Under the pieces are notes generated by a model. That model did not search any database. It had not been told where the DNA came from and saw only the letters and a program-made list of their open reading frames with translations. 44,629 bases of DNA from Streptomyces shenzhenensis (GTDB lineage: Bacteria > Actinomycetota > Actinomycetes > Streptomycetales > Streptomycetaceae): assembly GCF_021462265.1 (NCBI RefSeq), contig NZ_JAJONF010000060.1, positions 1 through 44,629 of the forward strand, read 5' to 3'. The position numbers and the translations under genes are program-made. This document shows positions 8,101 to 16,209 of the stretch, piece after piece; the first letter of the stretch is position 1; every line of letters starts with the position of its first letter.

Positions 8101-8525
8101 GCGTCGACGGTGAGACGCCGGTAGAACAGCCAGTTCTGGCGGATGTCGGCGCCGGGGGACTGCTTCAGCAACTCGTCGATGGCCGCCGTGACCGCCGGTT
8201 CGGGCAGGTGGGGGTAGCGGGTGGCGATGGCGGTGCGCAGGCGGGGGTAGAGGACGAGGTCATCCCACGACTTGCGTTGACCGTGGGCCGGCCCGAGGTC
8301 CTTCCCGTCGATGTGCAGCCAGCCGAACTCTCCGAGCTGGTCCAGCGCAATGTGCTCCCAGTCCTTTTCGGAGAAGGTGAGGGCTTCGGCGTGGGTGGCG
8401 GCGGCTTCGGGGGAGGGAATGGTGGCTCCGGGCATGGGGCGCGGATCGGTGCCGGTGCCGTCGTCGTACGGCTGGGCGAGGCCGGGGGCGCCAGCTGACC
8501 GCTCTCCGCCGGGGGCCGTGCTCAT
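5175..8525 (-). CDS. hsdR: Type I restriction enzyme R subunit
   Basis: A 1116-residue HsdR, the motor and nuclease subunit of a type I restriction-modification complex. The N-terminal nuclease is seen at about residues 190-215 (FVFDIMLYVNGLPLGVIELKKA, with the D and E-x-K of the PD-(D/E)xK fold). The SF2 translocase follows with Walker A HTQGAGKS (near 355), DEAH (near 468), FTGTPID, and later helicase motifs such as QAVARVNR. The helical C-terminal part carries the M/S contact region. Its ATG overlaps the hsdS stop (ATGA, 8522-8525). Length and motifs look intact, so the system is probably active. It is last in the minus-strand run that starts with the HEPN gene. Confidence 0.95.
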   Translation of the reverse strand: MSTAPGGERSAGAPGLAQPYDDGTGTDPRPMPGATIPSPEAAATHAEALTFSEKDWEHIALDQLGEFGWLHIDGKDLGPAHGQRKSWDDLVLYPRLRTAIATRYPHLPEPAVTAAIDELLKQSPGADIRQNWLFYRRLTVDAVKVAYRDPLTDTEKHETVRVVDFANPHGNDLVAASQVRVRSDARGREFVFDIMLYVNGLPLGVIELKKASGPDDSRKAYDQIQNYRRELRHDGVFRTLLLAVASDGITARIGTPFTPWQHMAPWHADEDGTLLRKREWQDGRALERMIQGPLEPGRFLDLVGSYLSYSAESTGDVDTVKLAKAHQYFAVREAVAATEAAVATDGKAGVVWHTQGAGKSEEMLFYTGKVARTPELSNPTIVLLTDRIDLDSQLFGTFVRSHSLHRVVGEPEKANDAKQLKELLTRDDNGGGVVFSTLQKFRISKAEKEAGARHPVISPRRDIIVIVDEAHRSHYDFEDGFARNLRDALPNATFLAFTGTPIDNGTGSTEAVFGPTIHTYDLTQAVDDGATVPVYYEAILHKVKLKKPLPEDLDLDELDAQAEGLVEGLSEDEQKRARRKFATFEDIIGAPERIEDVAKTVLEHWDNRRREMIKLTGRPGKGMIVCSSRAIAARLFEAIARRRPEWAGERDETSGLYPDDTGKVRVVFTGNPGHDDAEVADYVRTPTQLKRIQKRVVDKEEKDELELVIVQSLWLTGFDAPPLHTLYLDRRMRGAALMQAVARVNRTWGEKPSGLVVDFLGVAQDLTDALAEYSAPDQENRTIGAPVEEACASVRRTHQRIGDVLRPCPWRETLDAHGYKEALYDVLEFLKEAEPDLEPGKPTRHQLFMHYAQLLSRSFSLCSTHPDVQDLLPDIRFYSSVRTSRQKLTVDDRRSDGLATEADVNRLIEQLKAEAVAADGVVDIYDAAGLTKPDLSHLGENFVQQMKASRHPNLAIEALRRAIKKEIRDAHPGNVVRQRTFTEKMQEVMNRYHNGLLTSAEVMDLLVELARTISADRSRAEELGLTEDELAFYDAVAANPSALEMGQGVLAEIAHKLCDLVRKDVTVDWRVKGQARDRIRGKVKLLLRLYGYPPDEAPDAIDRVLKQTEVKAEEWS

Positions 8526-9730
8526 ACGGCGTCCTCTACGACTCGTACGGCGTCCTTAATACGGAGCTTGCCGGTCACCAACTGAGGGAGGAGGGTGTCG
8601 CGGAGGGCGGCGAGGGCACGGTTCTCTCGCTTGGTGACGCTTGCTCGATCGGCGAGCGGTGCAACGAACTGGCTGAACTCTGCGGCCGCGCTGCCGTCGG
8701 GAAGCCTGACACTGAGATTTGCGATTCGGTCCGTTGCGAGTCGGCCTGTTCCATGTCCCGCCAGATCCACGAAACCGAGGATTTCCGGCGTCCGTGACCT
8801 GATGGCCAGGAAAAGGGTGGGCGCGTCAATTCCGGCATGAGGGGTCAGCGCCTTGCAGTCCTGTCCGAAGGCGACCTCCCGTCGAGTGAGGCCAACCCGG
8901 AACTCCGAAGTCAGACTCATTCCTCGGACGACGAAGATGATAGTTCCCGCCGGGACGAGACGGGTTCCGCTCTCAGCGCCTTCGGGCGTTACCTTGCGGT
9001 CCGAGTCGTCGATCCACGGTGACTTGAGGCTCACGGCGGAAATCCAGGGGATGTCCCCATCCCAGTAACTGGGCTCGCTGGTCTTCGGAGTGCCTCCGGA
9101 CAGCCACCGCGAGGTGTCGGCGAGCCTGATGTCGCGCCAGCCCTGGCTGGAGGAGGACTTATGGATGTACAGGGCTTCGGCTAGGTCGAGTGAGGTCTCG
9201 GCGATCCGCTCGTTGACCGCGATCTTGTCGTCCAGCGCGCCGAGCATCTCGGCGACGGCCTGTTGTTCCGGCAATCCAGGGAGGCGCCCTAGGCGGAGGG
9301 AACGGACCTCCTTGATGTTCAGGTGCGGCACGGTTGATCCTGAGGCCTTGGAGTGCATGCGCTCTTGAATAGCCGGTGCCATAAGTGCATAGAGGAGATA
9401 CCTAGAGTTCACATATTCCGAAGCTGGCCGAAGCAAGACGGTGCGTTGCCTGAGACAGATTCGCTGACCCGCGTTGATGCGTCCCACCTGGCCCACAGGG
9501 GCCTCTCGGCTGAGAATCAGGTCGCCCTCCTGAGGGACTTCACGTGCCGTCCATGCTGAGTACGTCTTTTCGTCGACCGGAATCGCCTCGTCGAAGAGGA
9601 TTCGCCCATTTCGGATGTGCGGCGTGCCAACCGAGTAGCCATACTCCGCTCCGGGCTTGGCAGCTGGAGCGGTCTTGTGCTCGCTGTCGACGATCAAATT
9701 GCACACGTCGCTCAGTGTTTGGTACATCAC
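8522..9730 (-). CDS. hsdS: Type I restriction enzyme specificity subunit
   Basis: A 402-residue HsdS with the usual two target-recognition domains. The first spans roughly residues 1-150 and ends in the conserved helix LPGLPEQQAVAEMLGALDDKIAVNERI. The second runs from about 200 (LADTSRWLSGGTPKTSEPSYWDGDIPW, a classic TRD opening) to about 350, and the last helix is VTKRENRALAALRDTLLPQLVTGKL. The start is GTG 9730 (overlapping the hsdM stop as GTGA) or the adjacent ATG 9727; the sequence does not decide. Each TRD would read one half of a bipartite target, which cannot be predicted here. Base composition is slightly more AT-rich than the neighbours, as is common for exchanged TRDs. Confidence 0.94.
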   Translation of the reverse strand: MMYQTLSDVCNLIVDSEHKTAPAAKPGAEYGYSVGTPHIRNGRILFDEAIPVDEKTYSAWTAREVPQEGDLILSREAPVGQVGRINAGQRICLRQRTVLLRPASEYVNSRYLLYALMAPAIQERMHSKASGSTVPHLNIKEVRSLRLGRLPGLPEQQAVAEMLGALDDKIAVNERIAETSLDLAEALYIHKSSSSQGWRDIRLADTSRWLSGGTPKTSEPSYWDGDIPWISAVSLKSPWIDDSDRKVTPEGAESGTRLVPAGTIIFVVRGMSLTSEFRVGLTRREVAFGQDCKALTPHAGIDAPTLFLAIRSRTPEILGFVDLAGHGTGRLATDRIANLSVRLPDGSAAAEFSQFVAPLADRASVTKRENRALAALRDTLLPQLVTGKLRIKDAVRVVEDAV

Positions 9731-11376
9731 ACCCTCCCCAACTGCTCACGGACCACAGCCTCCAGCCGCCCCGACTCCTCAAACAGCCCGAACAATTCCT
9801 TGCTCAGCCGCCCCACCCGCTCCTCCACCGACTCCGCATCCGGGTCAACCTCCGCCTCCGCGACCCCCACATACCGCCCCGGCGTCAACACGAACTCGTG
9901 CTCCCGCAACTCCTCCAGCGGCACGCTCCGGCAGAACCCGGGCACATCCTCGTACGCCCCGACACCCGGCCCTTCCGCTCCCCGCCAAGCCCTGAATGTC
10001 CCCGCGATCCGCCCCAGTTCCTCCTCCGTCAGCACCCTCTCCGTACGCGAGGCCATGACGCCCATCTCCCGGGCGTCGATAAACAGCACCTCGCCCTTCC
10101 GCCCCCGCACCCACTTGGAGTGCCGCCCCTTCCCCTCTCCGAGGAACCACAGGCACGCCGGAATCTGCGTCGACCGGAACAACTGGCCCGGCAGCGCCAC
10201 CATGCACGCGACCAGGTCGTCCTCGACCATCGCGCGCCGGATGTCGCCCTCGCCGCCGGACTTGCTGCTCATCGAGCCGTTGGCGAGGACGATGCCCGCA
10301 CGCCCTCCCGGCGCGAAGTGGCTCACCATGTGCTGGATCCACGCGAAGTTGGCGTTGCCGACCGGCGGAGTGCCGTACGTCCACCGGTCGTCGACCCCCA
10401 GCAACTCCCCGCCCCAGTCGGAGATGTTGAACGGGGGGTTGGCGATGACCACGTCCGCCTTGAGGTCGCCGTGCTGGTCGTCCCGGAAGGAGTCGGCGGG
10501 GCCCTCGCCGAGGTCGGCCTCGATGCCGTGGATGGCGAGGTTCATGTGGGCGAGACGCCATGTCGTGAGGTTGCGCTCCTGGCCGTACACCGCCACGTTC
10601 ATGCGGTCGCCGCCGTGCGTCTCCACGAACCGCTCGGCCTGGACGAACATGCCGCCCGAGCCGCACGCGGGGTCGAGGACGCGCTCGCCCTCCTCCGGTT
10701 CCAGCATCTCCACGAGGAGTTTCACCACGCTCGGCGGGGTGAAGTACTCGCCGCCCTTACGGCCCTCCTGGAGGGCGAACTGCTCAAGGAAGTACTCGTA
10801 CACCTCACCCATGAGGTCCCGCGCACCGACCCGTTGCCCGTCCTCGCCGACCTGGGCCTGGAAGGTGAGCCGGTCGAGGAGTTTGACCAGGCCGGCGAGG
10901 GTCGTCTCGTCCACCCGCCCGCTGTTGTACTGCTGGGGCAGGGTGCCCTTCTTCAGCGAGGTGTTGAACTTCTCGATCGTCTCCATCGCGGTGTCGATGA
11001 CCTTGCCGAGGGTGGGGTCCTCCAGCGTGCCCACGGCCCGCTCCAGCACCACCTCCCAGCGGGCCGTCGGCGGCACGTAGAAGATGCCGGCGCCGGTGTA
11101 GAGCTCGCGGTCCTCCAGGATCTGCGGGATCGCCGCCGCCGGGGCCTCCCCCTCGAAGCCGAGGTCGGCCAGCAGCCAGCCGCCAGGACGCAGGCCCTCC
11201 TCCAACTGGGCCCGCTTCTCCTCCATCGCCGCCGACACGTACTTGAGGAAGACGAGGCCCAGCACGAAGTGCTTGTACTCGGCGGCGTCCAGGCTTCCGC
11301 GCAGCTTGTCCGCGGACTTCCAGAGGATGGACTTCATGTCCTCCGGCTTGGTTTCCTTCTTCTTCCGTGGCGGCAC
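9727..11376 (-). CDS. hsdM: Type I restriction N6-adenine methylase subunit
   Basis: A 549-residue HsdM. The N-terminal HsdM helical domain (residues 10-150, KSILWKSADKLRGSLDAAEYKHFVLGLVFLKY) is followed by the methyltransferase. FTPPSVVKLLVEML is motif X, DPACGSGGMF near residue 232 is motif I for AdoMet, and NPPF near 312 is motif IV, the catalytic tetrapeptide of N6-adenine enzymes. GTG 11376 follows a purine-rich GAAAGAAGTGAGAG stretch. It sits directly before hsdS (GTGA overlap). The 105-bp gap upstream, before the fusion gene, has short degenerate repeats (CAGTGCAG, CAGTACAG on the minus strand) and may carry a promoter. With HsdS and HsdR it forms a complete type I system. Confidence 0.95.
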   Translation of the reverse strand: MPPRKKKETKPEDMKSILWKSADKLRGSLDAAEYKHFVLGLVFLKYVSAAMEEKRAQLEEGLRPGGWLLADLGFEGEAPAAAIPQILEDRELYTGAGIFYVPPTARWEVVLERAVGTLEDPTLGKVIDTAMETIEKFNTSLKKGTLPQQYNSGRVDETTLAGLVKLLDRLTFQAQVGEDGQRVGARDLMGEVYEYFLEQFALQEGRKGGEYFTPPSVVKLLVEMLEPEEGERVLDPACGSGGMFVQAERFVETHGGDRMNVAVYGQERNLTTWRLAHMNLAIHGIEADLGEGPADSFRDDQHGDLKADVVIANPPFNISDWGGELLGVDDRWTYGTPPVGNANFAWIQHMVSHFAPGGRAGIVLANGSMSSKSGGEGDIRRAMVEDDLVACMVALPGQLFRSTQIPACLWFLGEGKGRHSKWVRGRKGEVLFIDAREMGVMASRTERVLTEEELGRIAGTFRAWRGAEGPGVGAYEDVPGFCRSVPLEELREHEFVLTPGRYVGVAEAEVDPDAESVEERVGRLSKELFGLFEESGRLEAVVREQLGRV

Positions 11377-11481
11377 GGGACTCTCACTTCTTTCGACGCA
11401 CTACGAACACGAACCTGTACTGACCTGCACTGCACTGAATTGCGCTGGACCCAACTCTCCTACGACCAACCCCCGTCACCA

Positions 11482-13770
11482 TCACCGTCTTCGCAACGCC
11501 AGCCCGCCGTCGGCGACCCCGGCCGACACCCGCTCGGCGAGCCGGTCCAACGCTTCCAACTGCCTGCGCACATCCGCCCGCAGTCGCTCCGTCTCGGCCA
11601 GGATCTTCTCCAGCTCGGCGATCTCGTCCGGCGGCAGCTGGGGCAGATCCATGTCGCGCACGCTCATCCGTCGTACGAGCGAGCCGCTGCCGCGATGCTG
11701 GTTGCGCGGTGCCTGGAGGAGGCGGGCCAGGGAGTGCGGACGCATCCACAGCGCGTCGGGGCGGACCGGTTCGCCCCGGGCGAGGTCCCGGGCGTGGCCG
11801 CGGTAGGCCGTGATGCGCAGCCCCTGCACGGGAGACAGCAGCACGCACCCGCCGGCCGCGTCGACCTGGCAGCGCACCCCGTGCTCGGCGAGCAGCAGAA
11901 CGTCACCCGGATCGGTGATCTTCGCGGAGGAGTACGCGGCGAGGTCCTCGGGGGCGATGCGGCGTGTCCCGACCGGGAGTTCGCCGAGCATCTCCTCACG
12001 CCCGATGACCGGCAGCCCGGCGTCCCCGATGTCGCTCTCCTTCACACGGTGCCCGGTCAGCAGCTTCAGCCGCCCCGCCCTGAGGTGTTCGTCGAGCTTC
12101 CGGTGTCGTACGGGCGTCTGCCGCTTGCCGATGTTCATGTCGCCGAGCCAGTCCCTCAGCCGGGGCATGGCCGCGGCAAGGGACCGGCGCGCGGTGAGCG
12201 TCTCCTCGAAGTGGTCGACGTGTGCCTCGGGCGCCGCCAGCCGGTGGGCGGGCAGGAGCGAGCGGTTGTCGAGCAGCTGCTCACCGCCCGGTCGAGAGGC
12301 CCGTACGGGGAATCGGCGTGCGTCCCTGCGGTCGTAGGCGTCCTTGTCCTCGGCCGGTCCGTCCTCGTCGGGCTCGGGAACCACGCCGGGGCGCGTCAGC
12401 TGCACCGCCGGGCCGATCCACTCCTCCCCCCTGGTCTCCGTCCGCTGGGCGATGCGGTCGGCGTCGACCAGGAGCACCGAACCGGGAGCGGCCGTCTGCG
12501 GACGCAGGACGAGAAGCGCGTACTCGGCACCCGTACGGAACGGGTGGATACGGCGCGGGAGTTGGATGACCGCCTCCACGCAGCCCCGTTCCAGCAGCGC
12601 CTCGCGCGCGCCGACCGTCGGCGTTCGCACGGACACCGGGCCGGTCCCGCTCGTGCGTGTCAGCGTCCAGGCGGGGACGACGACGTACGCGCGGCCTTCC
12701 GGCCGCAGCCGGCGTACAGCTTCCTGCGCCCACCACAGAGGGCCCTCGGTATCCCGCTCCCGTTCCCCCGACACGTACGGCGGATCGGCCAGCACCAGAT
12801 CGGCCTTCGAGAAGTCGTGAGGCTCGACGGGCGCCTGGTTCCAGGCGCGCAGAGTGTCGAGGTCCGAAGGGGAGGCGCACACGTCGACGGCCCCAGCCTC
12901 GTAGCTGAGAAGCCGATATTGCAGCAGCTTGCGCAGCAGCGGATCGGATTCCACGGCCACCAGTTCACCGTGGCCCCTGAGATCCTCGTACGGGCCGCCG
13001 CCCATCCCGAGCAACAGCTCGCCGAGGCCCGCGCACAGGTTGATCGTCGAACGCTGCCCGGGACCACCCTCGTTGGGGCCGATGAGCGCGGCGACCAGCG
13101 CGACCACCGGCCGCGGCGTGATGTCCATGACGAGGTCGGATTCGAGCCGTCTGGCGATCTCAAGGCCTTCGTCGTCCAGGCCGAGCAGCGCGTCGGCCGC
13201 CCATCCGGGTGCACCGATCTCGTCCATGAGCTCATGAGTGGCGCGGACGACATCGGGGTCGGCCGCGTCGTATTCCGCGAGGAGGCACTCGGGGAGGTAC
13301 TCGGTGATCCAGTCCCCGCCCTCCGCGGACATCGCGATGACGGCGAGTGCCTGGGAGATCAGCGTCTCCGCCGAGCCCAGCCGGTGCTTGAGCGCGACCA
13401 GACCGCGCAGCCGCAGGGCACGGCGGAACCGGTCACCGTAGGTTTCGAGTCGGCCGTCCTCGTCGGGTTCGGCGTCCGGGACGGTGCGCAGGTCCAGCCA
13501 GTCCGCTATCTCCGCCGCGTCGAAGAGCGGCTTGCTCTCGCTGCCCGCGCCCGGAACGGGGTCGGGAAAAGGACGGCGGGAGTCGCCCGGACCGCCCAGG
13601 GCCTCCCGGGAGAACCGCCGCCGCCAGTTGCTGACCGTGGGGCGTCCGACCCCGGCGAGCTCCTTGATCTCACCAAGAGAGACTGGCGCGTAGGGCTGTG
13701 ATGTCGACAACTCCCGCTGGGAAGCGGGGATCCGTTCCCATGAGATGAACGTGGGGGTGGGGCGGGGCAT
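11482..13770 (-). CDS. HTH-N6 methyltransferase-specificity fusion
   Basis: A 762-residue multidomain protein. Residues 30-95 hold a helix-turn-helix (LGEIKELAGVGRPTVSNWRRRF) and a LFDAAEIADWL tail like AlpA/MerR-type DNA-binding modules. A helical stretch follows. Then comes an HsdM-like methyltransferase: MDITPRPVVALVAALI (motif X), NLCAGLGELLLG (motif I, near 243), ADPPY (motif IV, near 327). From about 510 there is an HsdS-like recognition domain (DPGDVLLLAEHG, then MRPHSLARLLQ and DMDLPQLPPDEIAELEKIL) ending in a coiled coil. It thus merges M and S functions with only one TRD and has no visible nuclease. ATG 13770 lies 7 bp after the HEPN stop, and its GAGG ribosome site overlaps that stop codon. 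It may be a regulator, an orphan methylase or part of a new defence unit. Confidence 0.8.
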   Translation of the reverse strand: MPRPTPTFISWERIPASQRELSTSQPYAPVSLGEIKELAGVGRPTVSNWRRRFSREALGGPGDSRRPFPDPVPGAGSESKPLFDAAEIADWLDLRTVPDAEPDEDGRLETYGDRFRRALRLRGLVALKHRLGSAETLISQALAVIAMSAEGGDWITEYLPECLLAEYDAADPDVVRATHELMDEIGAPGWAADALLGLDDEGLEIARRLESDLVMDITPRPVVALVAALIGPNEGGPGQRSTINLCAGLGELLLGMGGGPYEDLRGHGELVAVESDPLLRKLLQYRLLSYEAGAVDVCASPSDLDTLRAWNQAPVEPHDFSKADLVLADPPYVSGERERDTEGPLWWAQEAVRRLRPEGRAYVVVPAWTLTRTSGTGPVSVRTPTVGAREALLERGCVEAVIQLPRRIHPFRTGAEYALLVLRPQTAAPGSVLLVDADRIAQRTETRGEEWIGPAVQLTRPGVVPEPDEDGPAEDKDAYDRRDARRFPVRASRPGGEQLLDNRSLLPAHRLAAPEAHVDHFEETLTARRSLAAAMPRLRDWLGDMNIGKRQTPVRHRKLDEHLRAGRLKLLTGHRVKESDIGDAGLPVIGREEMLGELPVGTRRIAPEDLAAYSSAKITDPGDVLLLAEHGVRCQVDAAGGCVLLSPVQGLRITAYRGHARDLARGEPVRPDALWMRPHSLARLLQAPRNQHRGSGSLVRRMSVRDMDLPQLPPDEIAELEKILAETERLRADVRRQLEALDRLAERVSAGVADGGLALRRR

Positions 13771-13777
13771 CGGGGCC

Positions 13778-14452
13778 TCACAGCCTGATCGGCTCGGCGC
13801 CGGTCAGGACGAGCGACTTGCGGGCGAGCACCTCGGGGATCTGGCTGAACTGCCGGTGCAGTGCGGCCTTCTCGGGTGATACGTACTCCATGAGCTGAAG
13901 CAGCGTCTCGAAGTCCTTCTCCAGGTGGCGGTGGCAGATGCGTTCGTGATGGCCGATGCGGTTACGGAAGCGGCGCACGTGGTCCAGCTGTTGCTGGAGG
14001 GAGCCGCGCCTGCCCTGGTAGCCGCCGAAGGCGTGTCGCAGAGCAGGGTTCCAGAACTGCATCTCGTAGTTTTGGCCACGGCCCGTCAGCCCAACCCAGA
14101 AACCGAGCGTCAGTTTGGCGACCATGTCACCGGGGGTGAAACCCGGCCCGTGCTCCTGCTGGAGGGCCAGCTTGGCACTGCGCACCTGCTGGAGACCCTT
14201 GCCGGTCAGCTGGACGCGAGGGGAATCCCACCAGTCGGCACGGCTGTAGCGCCCGGCCAGCCGGGCGTGGAAGGAGTTGCGCATCGATACCTCGAAGTCG
14301 CGCAGGGCGCTGAGGAACGCTCGCGACGCCTCTCCGTCCCAGCAGTACAGCCGCAGGGCGACGACGGGGTCGCCACCGCACTCGTCGAGAAACGGCTGGA
14401 ACCTCTCCGCCGAGATCGCGTCCACGATCCGTTTGGCCTCTTCCTCCGTCAC
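13778..14452 (-). CDS. Abi-like HEPN protein
   Basis: A 224-residue protein resembling Abi-like (AbiD/AbiF, PF07751-type) phage-resistance proteins. The hallmark is LDHVRRFRNRIGHHERI: Arg163-Asn-Arg-Ile-Gly-His168 fits the HEPN RNase motif R-x4-6-H. Other family-like segments are FEVSMRNSFHARLAGRY and MVAKLTLGFWVGL. HEPN toxins cut RNA and stop growth on infection; that activity here is inferred. GTG 14452 has AGGGGG about 9 nt upstream. It is first in the minus-strand run and is almost joined to the methyltransferase fusion (7-bp gap), so the fusion could act as its control or sensor. Confidence 0.78.
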   Translation of the reverse strand: MTEEEAKRIVDAISAERFQPFLDECGGDPVVALRLYCWDGEASRAFLSALRDFEVSMRNSFHARLAGRYSRADWWDSPRVQLTGKGLQQVRSAKLALQQEHGPGFTPGDMVAKLTLGFWVGLTGRGQNYEMQFWNPALRHAFGGYQGRRGSLQQQLDHVRRFRNRIGHHERICHRHLEKDFETLLQLMEYVSPEKAALHRQFSQIPEVLARKSLVLTGAEPIRL

Positions 14453-14713
14453 GACCGCCGCCCCCTGAAAGATTCCGTGTTACCTTCGGAGACGTGCGCC
14501 CCGGAGTACTGTCACTGCTTTGCACACAGCCCGGGGCACAGCTCTGTCCGGACGCAGGGCGCCGCCCAGGGGCATGCCGTAGAACCGTCGCCGTGATGGC
14601 TTGAGCGCCTCACTCCCAACGCACGTAACAGTACGACGCTGGGTAGTAGATGTCCAGTGGCTTCTGAGAAGCGGGCTTCTCGGCAGTAGTGTGCTCCTTC
14701 GCTTCCAACGGAA
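14453..14713. other. Intergenic region between HEPN gene and gad
   Basis: No gene is supported here. It must hold the promoter of the HEPN-led run on the minus strand. A short dyad, GAGAAGC-GG-GCTTCTC at 14666-14681, is the only other structure seen. This gap is the boundary between the defence segment and the conserved-looking chromosome. Confidence 0.4.
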
Positions 14714-14751
14714 AGACCGGCGCCGAATTCAAACGAAATCGGCGCCGGTCT
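14714..14751 (-). terminator. Terminator of the clc-gad unit
   Basis: A perfect 13-bp stem (AGACCGGCGCCGA, 14714-14726, pairing with 14739-14751) encloses a 12-base AT-rich loop. It lies 25 bp after the gad stop codon on the minus strand. The downstream T-run is weak, as usual in this genus. Confidence 0.65.
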
Positions 14752-14776
14752 CCGGTGATGAAATCGTGTGCTGAAA

Positions 14777-16186
14777 TCAGTGGTGGAAGCTGGTGGCCGC
14801 ACCCTTGTCATGGGTCAGTGGGTGCGGTTGCCGGCGCAGTTCGGGCAGCAGCCGGGACAGGTCGTCGACGAACAGGTCCGCCAGGTCCTTGGAGAAGCCG
14901 TTGCGGCACACCACCCGCAGCACGGACAGGTCCTCCCGGTTCGCCGGGAAGGTGTACGCCGGCACCAGCCAGCCGCTCTCGCGCAGCCGCCGGGAGACGT
15001 CGAAGACGTCGTACGCCGTCACGTGGTCGGCGGTCGTGAAGGCGAACACGGGCAGTTCGTCGCCCCGGGTGAGCAGCCGGAAGTCGCCGAGCTCCGCGAT
15101 GCGTTCGGCGAGCCCGGTCGCCACGTCCCGGGACGCCTGCTGCACCGCGCGGTAGCCGTCCCGGCCGAGGCGCAGGAACGTGTAGTACTGCGCGACCACC
15201 TGGGCACCGGGGCGGGAGAAGTTGAGGGCGAAGGTGGGCATGTCGCCGCCCAGGTAGTTGACCCGGAAGACCAGTTCCTCGGGCAGCGCCTCCTTGTCCC
15301 GCCACAGCGCCCAGCCGACGCCCGGGTAGACCAGCCCGTACTTGTGCCCCGAGGTGTTGATCGACGCCACGCGCGGGAGGCGGAAGTCCCACACCAGGTC
15401 CTCGTCGAGGAAGGGCGCGATCATCGCGCCGGACGCGCCGTCCACATGGACCGGGACGTCGGTTCCGGTGCGCTCCTGGAGGGCGTCCAGGGCGGCACAC
15501 AGGTCGGCGATCGGCTCGTACGACCCGTCGAAGGTGGAGCCGAGGATGCCGACCACCCCGATGGTGTTCTCGTCGCAGAGGTCGGCGGCGGCCTGCGGGT
15601 CCAGGTGGTAGCGGTCACCCTCCATGGGCACGAACCGGGGCTCCACCTCCCAGAAGTTGCAGAACTTCTCCCAGCAGACCTGGACGTTGATCCCCATGAC
15701 CAGATTCGGGCGGGCGCCGCCCGGATAGCGGTCGGCGTTGCGCTGCGCCCAGCGCCGCTTCAGCGCCATCCCGGCCAGCATGCAGGCCTCGCTGGAACCG
15801 GTCGTCGAACAGCCGATGGTGTCGGCCGGATCCGGCGCGTTCCACAGGTCGGCGAGCATCGCCACACAGCGCCGCTCCAGTTCGGCGGTGCGCGGGTACT
15901 CGTCCTTGTCGATCATGTTCTTGTCGTCGCACTCCGCCATCAGGATGCCGGCCTGGGGCTCCATCCACGTGGTGACGAAAGTGGCCAGGTTCAGCCGGGC
16001 GTTGCCGTCCAGCATCAGCTCGTCGTGAACCAGCTGGTAGGCGGTCGAGGGCGGCAGCGGGCCCTCCGGCAGCCGGTGCGTGGGCGGGGCCTCGGCCATG
16101 CCGGCGACCGGGTTCGCCTCACCGAAGAACGGGTTGACGGACATGGGTCGCTGTTGATGCTTCTGAGGACCTTTGTGCAGCGGCAT
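14777..16186 (-). CDS. gad: Glutamate decarboxylase
   Basis: A 469-residue PLP-dependent group II decarboxylase that converts glutamate to GABA and CO2, consuming a proton. The PLP lysine is in NTSGHKYGLVYPG (Lys282). Also seen are TTGSSEACMLAGMALKRRW, VHVDGASGAMIAPF (the PLP-contacting aspartate region) and the N-terminal NPFFGEANPVAG typical of bacterial Gad. Length matches E. coli GadB. ATG 16186 was chosen because GGGAGG lies 9 nt upstream; a later ATG at 16144 has no clear site. The gene follows the ClC gene with only 95 bp between, containing a 9-bp tandem repeat, so co-transcription is likely. A hairpin follows the stop. It probably serves acid tolerance or GABA metabolism. Confidence 0.95.
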   Translation of the reverse strand: MPLHKGPQKHQQRPMSVNPFFGEANPVAGMAEAPPTHRLPEGPLPPSTAYQLVHDELMLDGNARLNLATFVTTWMEPQAGILMAECDDKNMIDKDEYPRTAELERRCVAMLADLWNAPDPADTIGCSTTGSSEACMLAGMALKRRWAQRNADRYPGGARPNLVMGINVQVCWEKFCNFWEVEPRFVPMEGDRYHLDPQAAADLCDENTIGVVGILGSTFDGSYEPIADLCAALDALQERTGTDVPVHVDGASGAMIAPFLDEDLVWDFRLPRVASINTSGHKYGLVYPGVGWALWRDKEALPEELVFRVNYLGGDMPTFALNFSRPGAQVVAQYYTFLRLGRDGYRAVQQASRDVATGLAERIAELGDFRLLTRGDELPVFAFTTADHVTAYDVFDVSRRLRESGWLVPAYTFPANREDLSVLRVVCRNGFSKDLADLFVDDLSRLLPELRRQPHPLTHDKGAATSFHH

Positions 16187-16209
16187 GAGGAGTGCCTCCC
16201 GGACGACGT

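Noticed and set aside
6354..8498. Long plus-strand frame opposite hsdR
   Set aside because: Gly/Val/Asp-rich translation typical of a GC-rich antisense shadow; hsdR motifs are intact on the other strand.
9544..13701. Very long plus-strand open frame (over 1300 codons) opposite hsdM and the fusion gene
   Set aside because: It is antisense to genes with clear motifs, is Arg/Pro/His-rich without domains, and reflects high GC content.
11482..13770. Reading the fusion as BREX PglX
   Set aside because: No other BREX genes (brxL, pglZ, brxC) are present and the HTH plus TRD layout differs.
13778..14452. Reading the HEPN gene as a PrrC anticodon nuclease
   Set aside because: It lacks the ABC-type ATPase N-terminus of PrrC; only a functional analogy is kept.
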